Below, one piece after another: positions 26,928-35,433 of a DNA stretch of 64,000 bases. The position numbers and the translations under genes are program-made. This DNA comes from Oscillospiraceae bacterium. Its GTDB lineage: Bacteria; Bacillota; Clostridia; Oscillospirales; Ruminococcaceae. Each line of letters starts with the position of its first letter. Position 1 is the stretch's first letter. Location of the stretch: contig WRHO01000001.1 of NCBI GenBank assembly GCA_009783205.1, forward strand, positions 124,001 through 188,000. The letters are read 5' to 3'. The notes below the pieces were generated by a model. The model was not told where the DNA came from, made no database searches, and saw only the letters and a program-made list of their open reading frames with translations.

Positions 26928-26980
26928 TCAAACCGCCGATTACGGTCGGCGGTTTGAATAAGGTGAAATTGTGGTATAAC
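26928..26980 (+). repeat. Hairpin-promoter repeat, copy 2
   Basis: The same 12-bp-stem hairpin as at 26305 (26928-26957), followed by the same promoter-like segment ending GTGGTATAAC (-10 at 26975-26980). It differs from copy 1 by very few bases over 54. It drives the coiled-coil gene at 27024. Confidence 0.8.
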
Positions 26981-27023
26981 AGTACAGCAGGGTATAAAAC
27001 AAATAAAGCGAAAGGAAACACAA

Positions 27024-27506
27024 ATGGAAAACGAGCTTTTAAAACTAATTATAAGCAAGCTTGACAAGGTTGATGGTAGGCTTGAAAATATCGAAACCGA
27101 CATTGTTGAAATTAAAGCCGACATTGTTACGTTGAAAAACGACATGGTTGAGGTAAAAGCCGACATTGTTACGTTGAAAAACGACATGGTTGAGGTAAAA
27201 GCCGACATTGTTACGTTGAAAAACGACATGGTTGAGGTAAAAGCCGATATTGTTACGTTGAAAAACGACATGGTTGAGGTAAAAGCCGATATTGCGGGTA
27301 TTAAACAATATGCCGAGGTCACAAGAAACGCAGTAGTTGACTTAAAGAAGGAGCAAAAGAAAACAAATGCCCGTCTTGGCATAGTAGGTGCCGATATTGT
27401 TGAAATAAAAGAAGACGCAAAAATAACGCGTTCTGTTACCAACGACATTCTTGAGTGGTCAGAAATGATAGGAAGTATTAATAATTTCAGAATAACCGAA
27501 ATATGA
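27024..27506 (+). CDS. Coiled-coil protein with 14-residue repeats
   Basis: 160 residues, no signal peptide or membrane helix. The whole protein has heptad character. Residues ~32-87 are four copies of the 14-residue unit ADIVTLKNDMVEVK (two heptads), identical apart from silent changes. The flanks (IETDIVEIK; VGADIVEIKEDAKITR) are degenerate versions. It would form a rod-like oligomer. Ribosome site AAAGG, promoter repeat 45 bp upstream. The heptad gene at 34511 is an analogue and also starts ME/MK-NE-LL-I(L)-K. Function unknown. Confidence 0.75.
   Translation: MENELLKLIISKLDKVDGRLENIETDIVEIKADIVTLKNDMVEVKADIVTLKNDMVEVKADIVTLKNDMVEVKADIVTLKNDMVEVKADIAGIKQYAEVTRNAVVDLKKEQKKTNARLGIVGADIVEIKEDAKITRSVTNDILEWSEMIGSINNFRITEI
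27117..27284 (+). repeat. Four 42-bp in-frame tandem repeats
   Basis: Unit starting GCCGACATTGTTACGTTG, four times in a row, differing only at one silent position (GAC/GAT). 42 bp is 14 codons, exactly two coiled-coil heptads, so changes in copy number keep frame and heptad phase. Confidence 0.9.
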
Positions 27507-27518
27507 CGAACAAATAAA

Positions 27519-27548
27519 TCAAACCGCCGATTACGGTCGGCGGTTTGA
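27519..27548. repeat. Hairpin repeat, copy 3 (without promoter part)
   Basis: The 30-bp palindrome is the same as copies 1 and 2; the homology stops right after the stem (CGGTATTAAAG follows). It lies 12 bp after the coiled-coil stop and closes the cassette region. Confidence 0.8.
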
Positions 27549-27602
27549 CGGTATTAAAGACGCATTGGCGGGGCATAACACAGATATAGGAAGTATGAAA
27601 TC

Positions 27603-27770
27603 ATGAACAGATACGAAGTAATAGGAATGTTTACCGCAATGGAGGCATTGTATGACACGAAACAGTATGAAAAATTAGGCGAAGTCATCAAGAAAACCTT
27701 AGCGGCGGCAGAGGGGAAAAGCTTTAAGTCTGATAGTAACAAAGACGATGAGATACAAGCTACAGACTGA
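27603..27770 (+). CDS. Small protein of 55 residues, unknown function
   Basis: The ATG at 27603 follows AGGAAG (about 10 nt). The product begins MNRYEVIGMFTAMEALYDTK, is predicted helical with an Ala/Glu/Lys middle and an Asp/Lys-rich tail, and holds no cysteine or membrane helix. Its stop lies 2 bp from the stop of the convergent pilD. It follows the third hairpin and could be a third cassette. Family not recognised; the call rests on the ribosome site, open frame and fit. Confidence 0.5.
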   Translation: MNRYEVIGMFTAMEALYDTKQYEKLGEVIKKTLAAAEGKSFKSDSNKDDEIQATD

Positions 27771-27772
27771 TT

Positions 27773-28633
27773 TCAATGCCCCATAAACGACAAATACCAA
27801 CCGACAATTTCGCCGCCGAATAAAAAGCCACAGGCGATTCCGAACGCTAAATACGGGCCGAACGGCATAACGGTACCTTTTGGGGAAGGCAACCGGGAGG
27901 GTTGCGCGTTTTGCTCGAGTGTATCGGGCATATTCGATTCATTGTTGTCGTCGAAAACGGTGAGCGATTTGCTTTTATCGGTTGCTTTGATAATAATACC
28001 GCCGATTGCCCCCACGAGAATGGCGATAAACGCGGCGGGTACAATGTTCCGACCGAGAAGAAGTCCCGCGGCCGCCATTAATTGAACATCGGCACCGCCC
28101 ATTGCGCCGAAGAAGAGGAAAACGGCAAACGGGACGGAAATGACGACCGCGCCCAATAGGTGTTCGTACCACGGCGACATTGCCTCGACAACTCCGAATA
28201 GAGGCAGAACAATTGCGACTATGCCTAATGCGGCGATTGTAGCGGGACACCAATACTCGATTTCCCCCGTATCAATGTCGAAAAAAGAAAGGCATATTAA
28301 AACGGGAAACAATACTACGGCGACGGCTAAGCTAAAGCTTACCCCCAAGGTTAAAAATGCGGCGACATACGATAAACCGCAAAGCGACTCAACGACGGCA
28401 TAGCGCGGCGAAATTGCCGCTTTACAGTGGCGACATTTTCCGCGAAGCAATAACCAGCTTAATACGGGGAAAAGGTCGTACCAGGCGATTGTACGGTTAC
28501 AGGACATACAGCGTGAACGCCCTTTTACGAATTGTTCCTTTTTAGCGGTTCTGTAAATTACTACGTTCAGAAAGCTTCCGATAATTGTTCCGTACACAAA
28601 CAGAATAACAATGATAAAAATTTCAAAAGGCAT
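27773..28633 (-). CDS. pilD: Prepilin peptidase / N-methyltransferase
   Basis: An inner-membrane aspartic protease that cuts prepilin leaders and methylates the new N-terminus. 286 residues with about eight membrane helices. The N-terminal methylase part has both zinc CxxC pairs (CMSCNRTI and CRHCKAAI). The catalytic Asp residues are expected in FFDIDTGEIEYWC and in MGGADVQLMAAAG; the second departs from the usual GxGDxK by having Ala before Asp and Gln after, but resembles other clostridial forms. It lies opposite in direction to the pilus genes, divergent from pilB (95 bp), with ribosome site AAGGAGC. Confidence 0.93.
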   Translation of the reverse strand: MPFEIFIIVILFVYGTIIGSFLNVVIYRTAKKEQFVKGRSRCMSCNRTIAWYDLFPVLSWLLLRGKCRHCKAAISPRYAVVESLCGLSYVAAFLTLGVSFSLAVAVVLFPVLICLSFFDIDTGEIEYWCPATIAALGIVAIVLPLFGVVEAMSPWYEHLLGAVVISVPFAVFLFFGAMGGADVQLMAAAGLLLGRNIVPAAFIAILVGAIGGIIIKATDKSKSLTVFDDNNESNMPDTLEQNAQPSRLPSPKGTVMPFGPYLAFGIACGFLFGGEIVGWYLSFMGH

Positions 28634-28727
28634 AAAATAAGCTCCTTATATGTTAATGTTTACTATTATAATAACATAAAAGAATGAAAAATGCAAATAA
28701 TCGAGGAAAGAAGAAGGGTAATTATAA

Positions 28728-30425
28728 ATGGGTCAAAATATTCGTATAGGCGAACTGCTTTTAGACAGCGGTTTCATTACAAACGACCAGCTTAATACTG
28801 CATTAGAAAAGCAAAAGGAAATGGGGGTAAAATTAGGCGACGCGCTTTTGAGCCTTGGCTTTGTTTCGGAGACGCAGCTTGTACACGCGCTTTCCGAGCG
28901 GTTAAAGGTGCCGTATGTTGATTTGTCTACCTCGGATATTAATGTTGAGGCGGTCAAGAGGATTTCCGAGGCGGAGGCGCGAAAAAACATTTTAATTGCT
29001 TTTAAACAACAAAACGGGCGATTATTTGTCGCAACTAACGACCCGGTTAATTTCTTTGTATTTGAAGACCTTAAAGTTAAAACCGGTATGGAAATTCACC
29101 CTATGCTTTCCACAAAAACCGGTATTTTAGAAGCAATTAATAAGGCTTATTCCGATTCGGAACAAGAAGAGGTAATGAGCGATATAGACAAGGAATATGA
29201 CGCAAGCGCAGAGCTTCTCAAGGCGCAGGAAGAGGCGGCGGCGTCCGATGAACGCGTAGACAACGCGCCTATTGTTAAGCTCGTAAACACGCTTGTGGAA
29301 TCAGCATACCGCTCGAATGCGTCCGACATACATATTGAACCCTTTAAAGACAGAACGAGGATTCGTTTCAGAATAGACGGCGAATGTTTGGAAAAAATGG
29401 TGGTCAAGCCCGCCGTTCACTCATCGCTTGTCACCCGTTTGAAAATTTTGGCGGGTATGAATATCGCCGAAAAGCGTATACCGCTCGACGGTCGTTTCGG
29501 CGTGAAGATTGACGGAATTAACCTCGACCTCCGTGTATCGAGCGTTCCTACCGTTTACGGTGAAAAGGTGGTTGTCCGTCTCCTCTCGACGGCAGACGAG
29601 AAAACGAGGAAGGTGACCGACCTCGGTATGAGCCAGTATAACTATCAAATGTTTAAGCAAATAATCCGCTGTCCGCATGGGGTAATGCTTGTTACCGGGC
29701 CGACCGGTTCGGGCAAATCCACAACGCTTTATGCGACGCTCGGAGAGCTTTCAAAAATCAACAATAACGTAGTAACCTGTGAAGACCCCGTGGAGAAGAA
29801 AATCGACGGCGTTAATCAGTGTCAGATGAACGTAAAAGCGGGATATACCTTTGCGATTGCATTACGCGCAATTTTGCGTCAAGACCCGGATATAGTTATG
29901 GTGGGTGAAATACGCGACGGCGAAACCGCAGATATAGCAATACGCGCCGCAATAACCGGACACTTGGTTTTATCCACCCTCCATACAAATGATGCGGTGG
30001 GTTCAATTTTGCGTCTCGTAGACATGGGAATCGCACCTTATATGGTGGCGTCGTCATTGGTGGGCGTTATAGCGCAACGTCTCGTTAAACAGCTTTGCAA
30101 CGAGTGCGCGCAGGAAAGAATACTTGACGACCCCGCCGATTTAAAATTGGTCAGCCAAAACGCCCCCGTGAAAATAAGAGAGGTAAAACACGACGGTTGC
30201 AGAGCCTGCAGAAACACGGGGTATTTAGGAAGAACGGCTATCTTTGAAATTGTTATTCCGAGCAATGCGATTAAAGAATGTATTTCAAAAAACGGAACTG
30301 CCGACGAAATCGGTCAATTGGCAAAACAAAACGGAACAAAGCTTTTAAGAGATAACGTAACCGAGATGGTTTTGGCGGGTAAAACGACAATGGACGAATT
30401 GGTTAAGGCGACTTACACGGTTTAA
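28728..30425 (+). CDS. pilB: Type IV pilus extension ATPase
   Basis: 565 residues. An N-terminal MshEN/GspE-N domain (~1-150, with LLDSGFITNDQLNTALEKQ) is followed by the ATPase core. This has Walker A GPTGSGKST near 324, the Asp box, and Walker B with RQDPDIVMVGEIRDGET, His box GHLVLSTLHTN. A four-Cys zinc site is seen as LCNECAQE and CRACRNTG in the C-terminal part. It powers pilus growth by adding subunits at PilC. A ribosome site GAGGAAAG stands upstream of the ATG; pilT follows 33 bp later. Confidence 0.96.
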   Translation: MGQNIRIGELLLDSGFITNDQLNTALEKQKEMGVKLGDALLSLGFVSETQLVHALSERLKVPYVDLSTSDINVEAVKRISEAEARKNILIAFKQQNGRLFVATNDPVNFFVFEDLKVKTGMEIHPMLSTKTGILEAINKAYSDSEQEEVMSDIDKEYDASAELLKAQEEAAASDERVDNAPIVKLVNTLVESAYRSNASDIHIEPFKDRTRIRFRIDGECLEKMVVKPAVHSSLVTRLKILAGMNIAEKRIPLDGRFGVKIDGINLDLRVSSVPTVYGEKVVVRLLSTADEKTRKVTDLGMSQYNYQMFKQIIRCPHGVMLVTGPTGSGKSTTLYATLGELSKINNNVVTCEDPVEKKIDGVNQCQMNVKAGYTFAIALRAILRQDPDIVMVGEIRDGETADIAIRAAITGHLVLSTLHTNDAVGSILRLVDMGIAPYMVASSLVGVIAQRLVKQLCNECAQERILDDPADLKLVSQNAPVKIREVKHDGCRACRNTGYLGRTAIFEIVIPSNAIKECISKNGTADEIGQLAKQNGTKLLRDNVTEMVLAGKTTMDELVKATYTV

Positions 30426-30458
30426 ACATGAATTAATTTTTAAAGGAGATATTTATAT

Positions 30459-31535
30459 ATGGGCAACACGGTTGATATCAACGCTATTCTCGACAAGGCG
30501 AGAGACATAGGCGCGTCGGACGTACATTTTACGGCGGGACTCCCCCCGATTATTCGTCTGCACGGCAGTATCAGAAAGCTTCCCGAATATCCCGATTTCA
30601 CAGAGCCTATGATTGTCGAGGTTGTGAATCAAATTACATCAGAGGTACACAGGGAGATTATTAAAGCCGGAAAAGACTCCGACTTCAGCTATGTTACGGC
30701 GGCGGGCTACAGACACAGGGTTAATGTGTTTCATCAGAGGGGGTATCACGCGATTGCTATTCGCTTACTTCGCAACGACATTCCTACGCCGAACGACTTA
30801 AAGCTTCCTAACGTAATGAGCGACTTCGCCCTTCGCCCGCGCGGACTTGTGCTTGTAACGGGGCCTACCGGCTCGGGTAAATCGACAACGCTCGCCGCTA
30901 TGGTTGACCATGTAAACCGAAACAAAAACGCGCATATTATAACAATAGAAGACCCGATAGAATATCTTCACACCCATAAACAGTCAATGATAAATCAACG
31001 CGAAATAAACGTCGACGTCGGCGATTTCGCGCTCGCCCTGCGCGCCGCTCTCCGTGAAGACCCCGATGTTATACTTGTAGGGGAAATGCGCGACTTTGAA
31101 ACAATAAGTGCCGCTATAACCGCCGCAGAAACGGGGCATTTAGTTATGTCGACGCTTCATACAACGGGTGCCGCCGAAACGCTCGACCGTATTATCGACG
31201 TTTATCCGCCCAATTCTCAGGGACAGTGTCGTTCACAGCTCGCCGGTAACTTAGTTGCGGTAGTTTCACAAACGCTTGTTCCTACGGCGGACGGAAAAGG
31301 GCGCGTTGCCGCTTTTGAAATAATGGCTACTAACGACGCAATAAGCGCGATGATTCGCGAGAATAAAATCTTCCAAATTCCGTCAGTAATAACTACGGGG
31401 CGCGCCTCGGGCATGAGAAGCCTTGACCAAGACCTTGCGCGGCTGACCCGAATGGGAACCATTACCGAAACCACCGGTCTCGAAAGATGTCAAGACCCGA
31501 AGGAATTTAAACGATTCCTGTCGATGCCGATGTGA
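30459..31535 (+). CDS. pilT: Type IV pilus retraction ATPase
   Basis: 358 residues. The start carries the PAS-like N-domain (ILDKARDIGASDVHFTAG) and the core has GPTGSGKSTTLAAM (~135), REDPDVILVGEMRDFET and the AIRNLIREGK-like region replaced by MIRENKIFQIPSVI. The C-terminal arm ends with MRSLDQDLARLTRMG. Retraction makes a pilus able to pull, for twitching motility, DNA uptake or drawing cells to a surface. The gene ends the pilus operon, followed by a strong terminator at 31573. Confidence 0.95.
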   Translation: MGNTVDINAILDKARDIGASDVHFTAGLPPIIRLHGSIRKLPEYPDFTEPMIVEVVNQITSEVHREIIKAGKDSDFSYVTAAGYRHRVNVFHQRGYHAIAIRLLRNDIPTPNDLKLPNVMSDFALRPRGLVLVTGPTGSGKSTTLAAMVDHVNRNKNAHIITIEDPIEYLHTHKQSMINQREINVDVGDFALALRAALREDPDVILVGEMRDFETISAAITAAETGHLVMSTLHTTGAAETLDRIIDVYPPNSQGQCRSQLAGNLVAVVSQTLVPTADGKGRVAAFEIMATNDAISAMIRENKIFQIPSVITTGRASGMRSLDQDLARLTRMGTITETTGLERCQDPKEFKRFLSMPM

Positions 31536-31536
31536 T

Positions 31537-31571
31537 GGCAGTTGACAGTTGACAATTGTCAGTTGACAGTT
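31537..31571. repeat. CAGTTGA-type short repeat, second copy
   Basis: GCAGTTGACAGTTGAC, then an inverted AATTGTCAGTTGACAG, directly after the pilT stop. It shares its first ~17 bases with the repeat at 18628. Confidence 0.7.
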
Positions 31572-31572
31572 A

Positions 31573-31600
31573 GGGTAAGGATAAATCCTTACCCTTTTTT
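31573..31600 (+). terminator. Rho-independent terminator of the pilB-pilT operon
   Basis: GGGTAAGGA-TAAA-TCCTTACCC (9-bp stem) followed by six T residues. Confidence 0.9.
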
Positions 31601-31607
31601 ATACCGC

Positions 31608-31636
31608 TTGCATTATTTGTAAAGATGTGGTAGAAT
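31608..31636 (+). promoter_or_regulatory. Promoter of fhs and downstream genes
   Basis: TTGCAT (31608-31613), 17 bp, TAGAAT (31631-31636) with TGTGG just before the -10 (extended -10). It starts 8 bp after the terminator T-run. Confidence 0.7.
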
Positions 31637-31663
31637 AATTATCATAGATAAAGGAGACTTATT

Positions 31664-33328
31664 ATGTTAAAAGATATTGAAATCGCAACCTCTGCAAAGC
31701 TTAAGCCTATAACCGAAATTGCCGAATCGCTCGGGATTGTTGAAGATGAGTTCGAACCATATGGCCGTTATAAGGCAAAGATTACTTCGAATATCCCAAA
31801 AGTAGCCGAAAATTTTAAACCGGAGGATTCGAGTCGGCTCGTTCTCGTTACCGCAATTAATCCGACGCCGGCGGGCGAGGGGAAAACAACCGTCAGTATA
31901 GGGCTGGCACAGGCACTTTGTAAAGCCGGCAAAAACGCCGTTCTTGCTTTACGCGAGCCGTCGTTAGGCCCCGTTTTCGGTGTGAAAGGCGGCGCGGCGG
32001 GCGGCGGCTATTCACAGGTGCTTCCAATGGAGGACATTAACCTGCATTTCACCGGCGATTTACACGCGCTTACATCTGCGAATAATCTTCTTTGCGCGTT
32101 GCTCGATAATCATATACAACAGGGGAACGCTTTGGGAATCGACCCGCGCCGCGTGCTTATCAAACGCTGTCTCGATATGAACGACCGCGCATTAAGGAAT
32201 ACCGTCGTGGGCTTGGGCGGTAAAGCCGACGGCGTTCCGCGACAGGATGGATTTATAATCACGGTTGCAAGTGAAATAATGGCTATTTTGTGTCTTTGTG
32301 ATGATTTAGAAGACTTAAAAGCGAGAATCGGACGCATTTTAACCGCTTACACCTATGACAATAAGCCGATATTTGCCAAAGACCTTGACGCGACCGGCGC
32401 GATGGCTGCGTTGCTCAAGGACGCTATTAACCCAAACCTTGTACAAACTATTGAAAACACACCCGCTATTATTCACGGCGGCCCGTTTGCTAACATCGCT
32501 CACGGCTGTAACTCGGTCAGAGCGACAAGGCTCGCTTTGTCCTTAGCACAGAAATCGGGAAGTGACGGTTATGCGGTTACCGAAGCGGGTTTCGGCTCGG
32601 ATTTGGGCGCGGAGAAGTTCTACGATATTAAATGTCGGTTGGCGGGGTTTAAGCCCGCTTGTACAGTGTTAGTCGCTACGGTAAGGGCGTTAAAGCACAA
32701 TGGCGACGGCGTTCTCGAAAAAGGAATAATTAACCTAATCACACATATAGAAAATCTAAAAAAATTCGGCGTACCCGTCGTCGTTGCAATTAACCGATTC
32801 CACACGGATACAGAAGAAGAGTTGAGTTTTATAAGAAAAAGCTGTGACGAATTATCGGTCAAAGCGATAACAACAGAGGTTTTTGCAAAAGGCGGCGCGG
32901 GCGGTCTCGAATTGGCAGAGGCGGTTATAGAAACCTGTAACAAGGTTAAAACGAGCTATAAACCCATTTATGATGTAAAGCTTTCCGTTAAAGATAAAAT
33001 TGGAAAGGTCGCTAAAGAAATTTATCGCGCCGACGGGGTTGACTATACAAAATTAGCGGAAAAGGCTATTACAGATATAGAAAATCTTGGATTTGGAAAC
33101 CTTCCCGTATGCGTAGCAAAAACGCAATATTCTTTTTCCGACGACCCGACAAAGCTCGGTCGCCCAAAAAATTTCCGTATAACCGTACGAGATTTGCGGC
33201 TATCGGCGGGGGCGGGGTTTATTGTTGTGCTTACGGGCGAAATCATGACGCTCCCCGGGTTGCCTAAGGTTCCCGCGGCAAACAATATTGATATAGATTC
33301 TGCCGGTAACATAACGGGTTTGTTTTAA
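31664..33328 (+). CDS. fhs: Formate-tetrahydrofolate ligase
   Basis: Makes 10-formyl-tetrahydrofolate from formate, ATP and THF; it feeds purine and fMet synthesis and, in acetogens, the Wood-Ljungdahl methyl branch. 554 residues, normal size. Seen: the P-loop [16 protein letters not shown] (~68-83), [37 protein letters not shown], the DMNDRALR segment, and [21 protein letters not shown] ribosome site AAAGGAG precedes the ATG by 7 nt. tsaE begins at the very next base after its stop. Confidence 0.97.
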   Translation: MLKDIEIATSAKLKPITEIAESLGIVEDEFEPYGRYKAKITSNIPKVAENFKPEDSSRLVLVTAINPTPAGEGKTTVSIGLAQALCKAGKNAVLALREPSLGPVFGVKGGAAGGGYSQVLPMEDINLHFTGDLHALTSANNLLCALLDNHIQQGNALGIDPRRVLIKRCLDMNDRALRNTVVGLGGKADGVPRQDGFIITVASEIMAILCLCDDLEDLKARIGRILTAYTYDNKPIFAKDLDATGAMAALLKDAINPNLVQTIENTPAIIHGGPFANIAHGCNSVRATRLALSLAQKSGSDGYAVTEAGFGSDLGAEKFYDIKCRLAGFKPACTVLVATVRALKHNGDGVLEKGIINLITHIENLKKFGVPVVVAINRFHTDTEEELSFIRKSCDELSVKAITTEVFAKGGAGGLELAEAVIETCNKVKTSYKPIYDVKLSVKDKIGKVAKEIYRADGVDYTKLAEKAITDIENLGFGNLPVCVAKTQYSFSDDPTKLGRPKNFRITVRDLRLSAGAGFIVVLTGEIMTLPGLPKVPAANNIDIDSAGNITGLF

Positions 33329-33838
33329 ATGGACGCATACGAAAAGCTAATTAAAACAAATTCGGTCGACGACACAATTAAATCCGGTGAAAACTTCGCA
33401 AAAAGCCTAAAAAGCGACACCGTTGTTTTATTTTACGGCGATATGGGTGCGGGAAAAACTCACTTTGTAAAAGGAATGGCGATGGGGTTGAGCATAACCG
33501 ACAATGTAACGAGTCCTACCTTCTCTTTAGTCAACGAGTATTTCGGCGAGCTTTCTAAACTAATACATTTTGACCTTTTCAGAATAAAAACCGCCGACGA
33601 TTTGTATGCAATTGGCTTTTTTGATTATATTGGTAAAGGCAAACAAGAGATAAGCCCAAAGGACGGGCTTTGCTCGTCCGCAGGGCGAATCTTGACGACG
33701 GATAGAGGTATAATCGCGATTGAATGGGCAGAGAATGTTCCCGAGCTTAAAAATGAATTAACCGAATACTACACGGTGAAAATAGAAAGAATCGCCGATA
33801 ATGAAAGGAATATAACCATTGCTTATTCTCGGACTTGA
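33329..33838 (+). CDS. tsaE: tRNA threonylcarbamoyladenosine biosynthesis ATPase TsaE
   Basis: Partner ATPase of the TsaB-TsaD complex that makes t6A37 on tRNAs. 169 residues. Walker A FYGDMGAGKTHFVKG lies at ~32-46; TSPTFSLVNEYFG and HFDLFRI follow; the conserved C-terminal IAIEWAENVPE is present. An insert of about 20 residues (GKGKQEISPKDGLCSSAGR) precedes it and is not typical of the family. It overlaps tsaB by 20 bp. Confidence 0.93.
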   Translation: MDAYEKLIKTNSVDDTIKSGENFAKSLKSDTVVLFYGDMGAGKTHFVKGMAMGLSITDNVTSPTFSLVNEYFGELSKLIHFDLFRIKTADDLYAIGFFDYIGKGKQEISPKDGLCSSAGRILTTDRGIIAIEWAENVPELKNELTEYYTVKIERIADNERNITIAYSRT

Positions 33839-34484
33839 AAGCTCGGCGGTCGCCGCCTCCTGTGCAATTACACAAGACTCAAAGATTTTGGGCTACGCTT
33901 GTGTAAACGTAAGAATTACCCATTCGCAGACGCTTATTCCGTTAGTCGAAGGTGTGCTTAAGGCAGCGGGATTGTCGCTCGATGATATTGACGCATTGGC
34001 TGTCTCGAACGGCCCCGGTTCGTTCACCGGGCTCCGTATAAGCGTAAGCGCGGTGAAGGGTCTTGCGCTTGCGCGAGGGCTTCCCGTCTGCGGCGTTTCA
34101 ACATTACTTTCGTTAGCGCACAATCTTACGGGGCGCGATGTAATAGCCTGCGCGGTAATGGACGCCCGCCGAAATCAGATTTACAACGCTCTGTTTGACA
34201 TTAACGGCGAGGACATAACCCGTCTAACGCCCGACCGCGCAATATCGTTAGACGAGCTTTCCGAAGAGTTGGCGGATATTACCGAAAAAGAAATTGTTTT
34301 AGTTGGCGACGGCGCAGAATTAGTCGAATCACAATTATACCTTCCCGTAGCGGCGGAAATTATCCGTTATCAAAACGCCGCGAGTGTATGTCTTTCCGCA
34401 AAGGATTTTATAACTGCAAAAGAGTTAATGCCCGTTTATATAAGAAAGCCGCAGGCTGAACGAGAAAGAGAAAACAAGCAATAA
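33819..34484 (+). CDS. tsaB: tRNA threonylcarbamoyladenosine biosynthesis protein TsaB
   Basis: Scaffold protein of the t6A complex, with an inactive ASKHA fold. 221 residues. LILGLESSAVAASCAI, the SNGPGSFTGLRISVSAVKGLA segment (in full the family hallmark) and AVMDARRNQIYNALF are clear. The start is a TTG at 33819, with AAAGGA 10 nt upstream, inside the end of tsaE. tsaD is not in this window. Confidence 0.93.
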   Translation: MLILGLESSAVAASCAITQDSKILGYACVNVRITHSQTLIPLVEGVLKAAGLSLDDIDALAVSNGPGSFTGLRISVSAVKGLALARGLPVCGVSTLLSLAHNLTGRDVIACAVMDARRNQIYNALFDINGEDITRLTPDRAISLDELSEELADITEKEIVLVGDGAELVESQLYLPVAAEIIRYQNAASVCLSAKDFITAKELMPVYIRKPQAERERENKQ

Positions 34485-34510
34485 TAAACAAATGTAAAGG
34501 AAGGTTTTTT

Positions 34511-34972
34511 ATGAAAAACGAAGAAAGAATTTTATCCATACTCGAAGGTATGCAAAAGGAAATGACAGGGATGCGCGGCGATATTACAGAGATGCGCGGC
34601 GATATTACAGAGATGCGCGGCGATATTACAGAGATGCGCGGCGATATTACAGAGATGCGCGGCGATATTACAGAGATGCGCGGCGATAATATAGAGATGC
34701 GCGGCGATATAGCAGGTCTGAAAAAAGAAATGGCGGGTGTGCAAGAAGGAATGAAAAAAATGAACACCCGAATGACAGATATGCATAACAGCATTTGTAA
34801 GATTGAAATTGAACACGGTGAAAAATTAGGTTTATTATCCGATTCTTTGCCTATGACGAAAATTGTTCTTCAAAAAGTCGATAAGCTTCAAGATACGGTC
34901 GATAAGCTAAAATTCGGCGACGACGTCATTAAGCTCGTAAATATAATTGAAAGCAAAAGCAAGGAGAAGTGA
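34511..34972 (+). CDS. Heptad-repeat coiled-coil protein
   Basis: 153 residues, cytosolic. After MKNEERILSILEGMQKEM come seven 7-residue units of MRGDITE type (residues ~21-69), five identical, then a mixed coiled coil ending near residue 150. It would form a rod, probably an oligomer. It is inserted between tsaB (26 bp) and rpiB (2 bp) with its own ribosome site (AAAGGAAGG). The general design (short leader, perfect heptad array, charged tail) repeats that of the protein at 27024, though the sequences of the arrays differ. Function unknown. Confidence 0.75.
   Translation: MKNEERILSILEGMQKEMTGMRGDITEMRGDITEMRGDITEMRGDITEMRGDITEMRGDNIEMRGDIAGLKKEMAGVQEGMKKMNTRMTDMHNSICKIEIEHGEKLGLLSDSLPMTKIVLQKVDKLQDTVDKLKFGDDVIKLVNIIESKSKEK
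34571..34717 (+). repeat. Seven 21-bp in-frame tandem repeats
   Basis: Unit ATGCGCGGCGATATTACAGAG, five exact copies (34571-34675) followed by two with point changes (to 34717). 21 bp is one heptad; copy changes would keep frame and coiled-coil register. Confidence 0.93.
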
Positions 34973-34974
34973 GA

Positions 34975-35433
34975 ATGATTATAATAGGCTCCGACCACGC
35001 GGGATATGATTTAAAAGAATTTTTAAAAAAGAATCTCGAAAGGATTAATATGCCTTATGTCGATTGTGGGTGCGACGGGTCAAGCGTCGATTATCCCGAT
35101 ATCGCCGAGAGCGTATGCAGAAAAGTGTTAAAAGACCCCGATACAAATAAAGGCGTTATTATTTGCGGAACGGGAATCGGCGTTTCTATAACCGCCAATA
35201 AAATAAAGGGTGTTCGCGCCGCGTTATGCGCCGATTATTATTCGGCTAAGTATACAAGAATGCACAATAACTCTAACGTCATCTGTTTAGGCGGGCGCAC
35301 TTTAGGCGAGGGGTGCGCTTGGGAAATGCTTGATATATGGTTAAAAACCGAATTTATCGGCGGGCGTCATAACGCGAGGGTTGACAAAATAACCGCTATT
35401 GAAAGTAAGGAGTGTATCGAAAATGAACAATGA
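34975..35433 (+). CDS. rpiB: Ribose 5-phosphate isomerase B
   Basis: Interconverts ribose 5-phosphate and ribulose 5-phosphate. 152 residues from the ATG at 34975, which has AAGGAG 8 nt upstream; an in-frame GTG at 34969 overlaps the previous stop and is less likely. Seen: IIGSDHAGYDLKE (His and Asp of the phosphate site), the catalytic Cys/Thr region GVIICGTGIGVSITANK and the RAALCADYYSAKYTRMHNNSNV segment with GGRTLG. The close LacAB family cannot be fully excluded, but RpiB is usual next to upp. Confidence 0.92.
   Translation: MIIIGSDHAGYDLKEFLKKNLERINMPYVDCGCDGSSVDYPDIAESVCRKVLKDPDTNKGVIICGTGIGVSITANKIKGVRAALCADYYSAKYTRMHNNSNVICLGGRTLGEGCAWEMLDIWLKTEFIGGRHNARVDKITAIESKECIENEQ

Noticed and set aside
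27117..27284. Possible CRISPR-like array (regular direct repeats)
   Set aside because: The repeats are contiguous without spacers and are in-frame codons of a coiled coil.
27045..27308. Repeat-rich open frame antisense to the 14-residue-repeat protein
   Set aside because: It arises because a 42-bp repeat keeps all frames open; the plus-strand frame has the ribosome site and heptad logic.
34532..34816. Antisense His/Ala-rich repeat frames at the heptad gene
   Set aside because: By-products of the 21-bp repeat without start signals.
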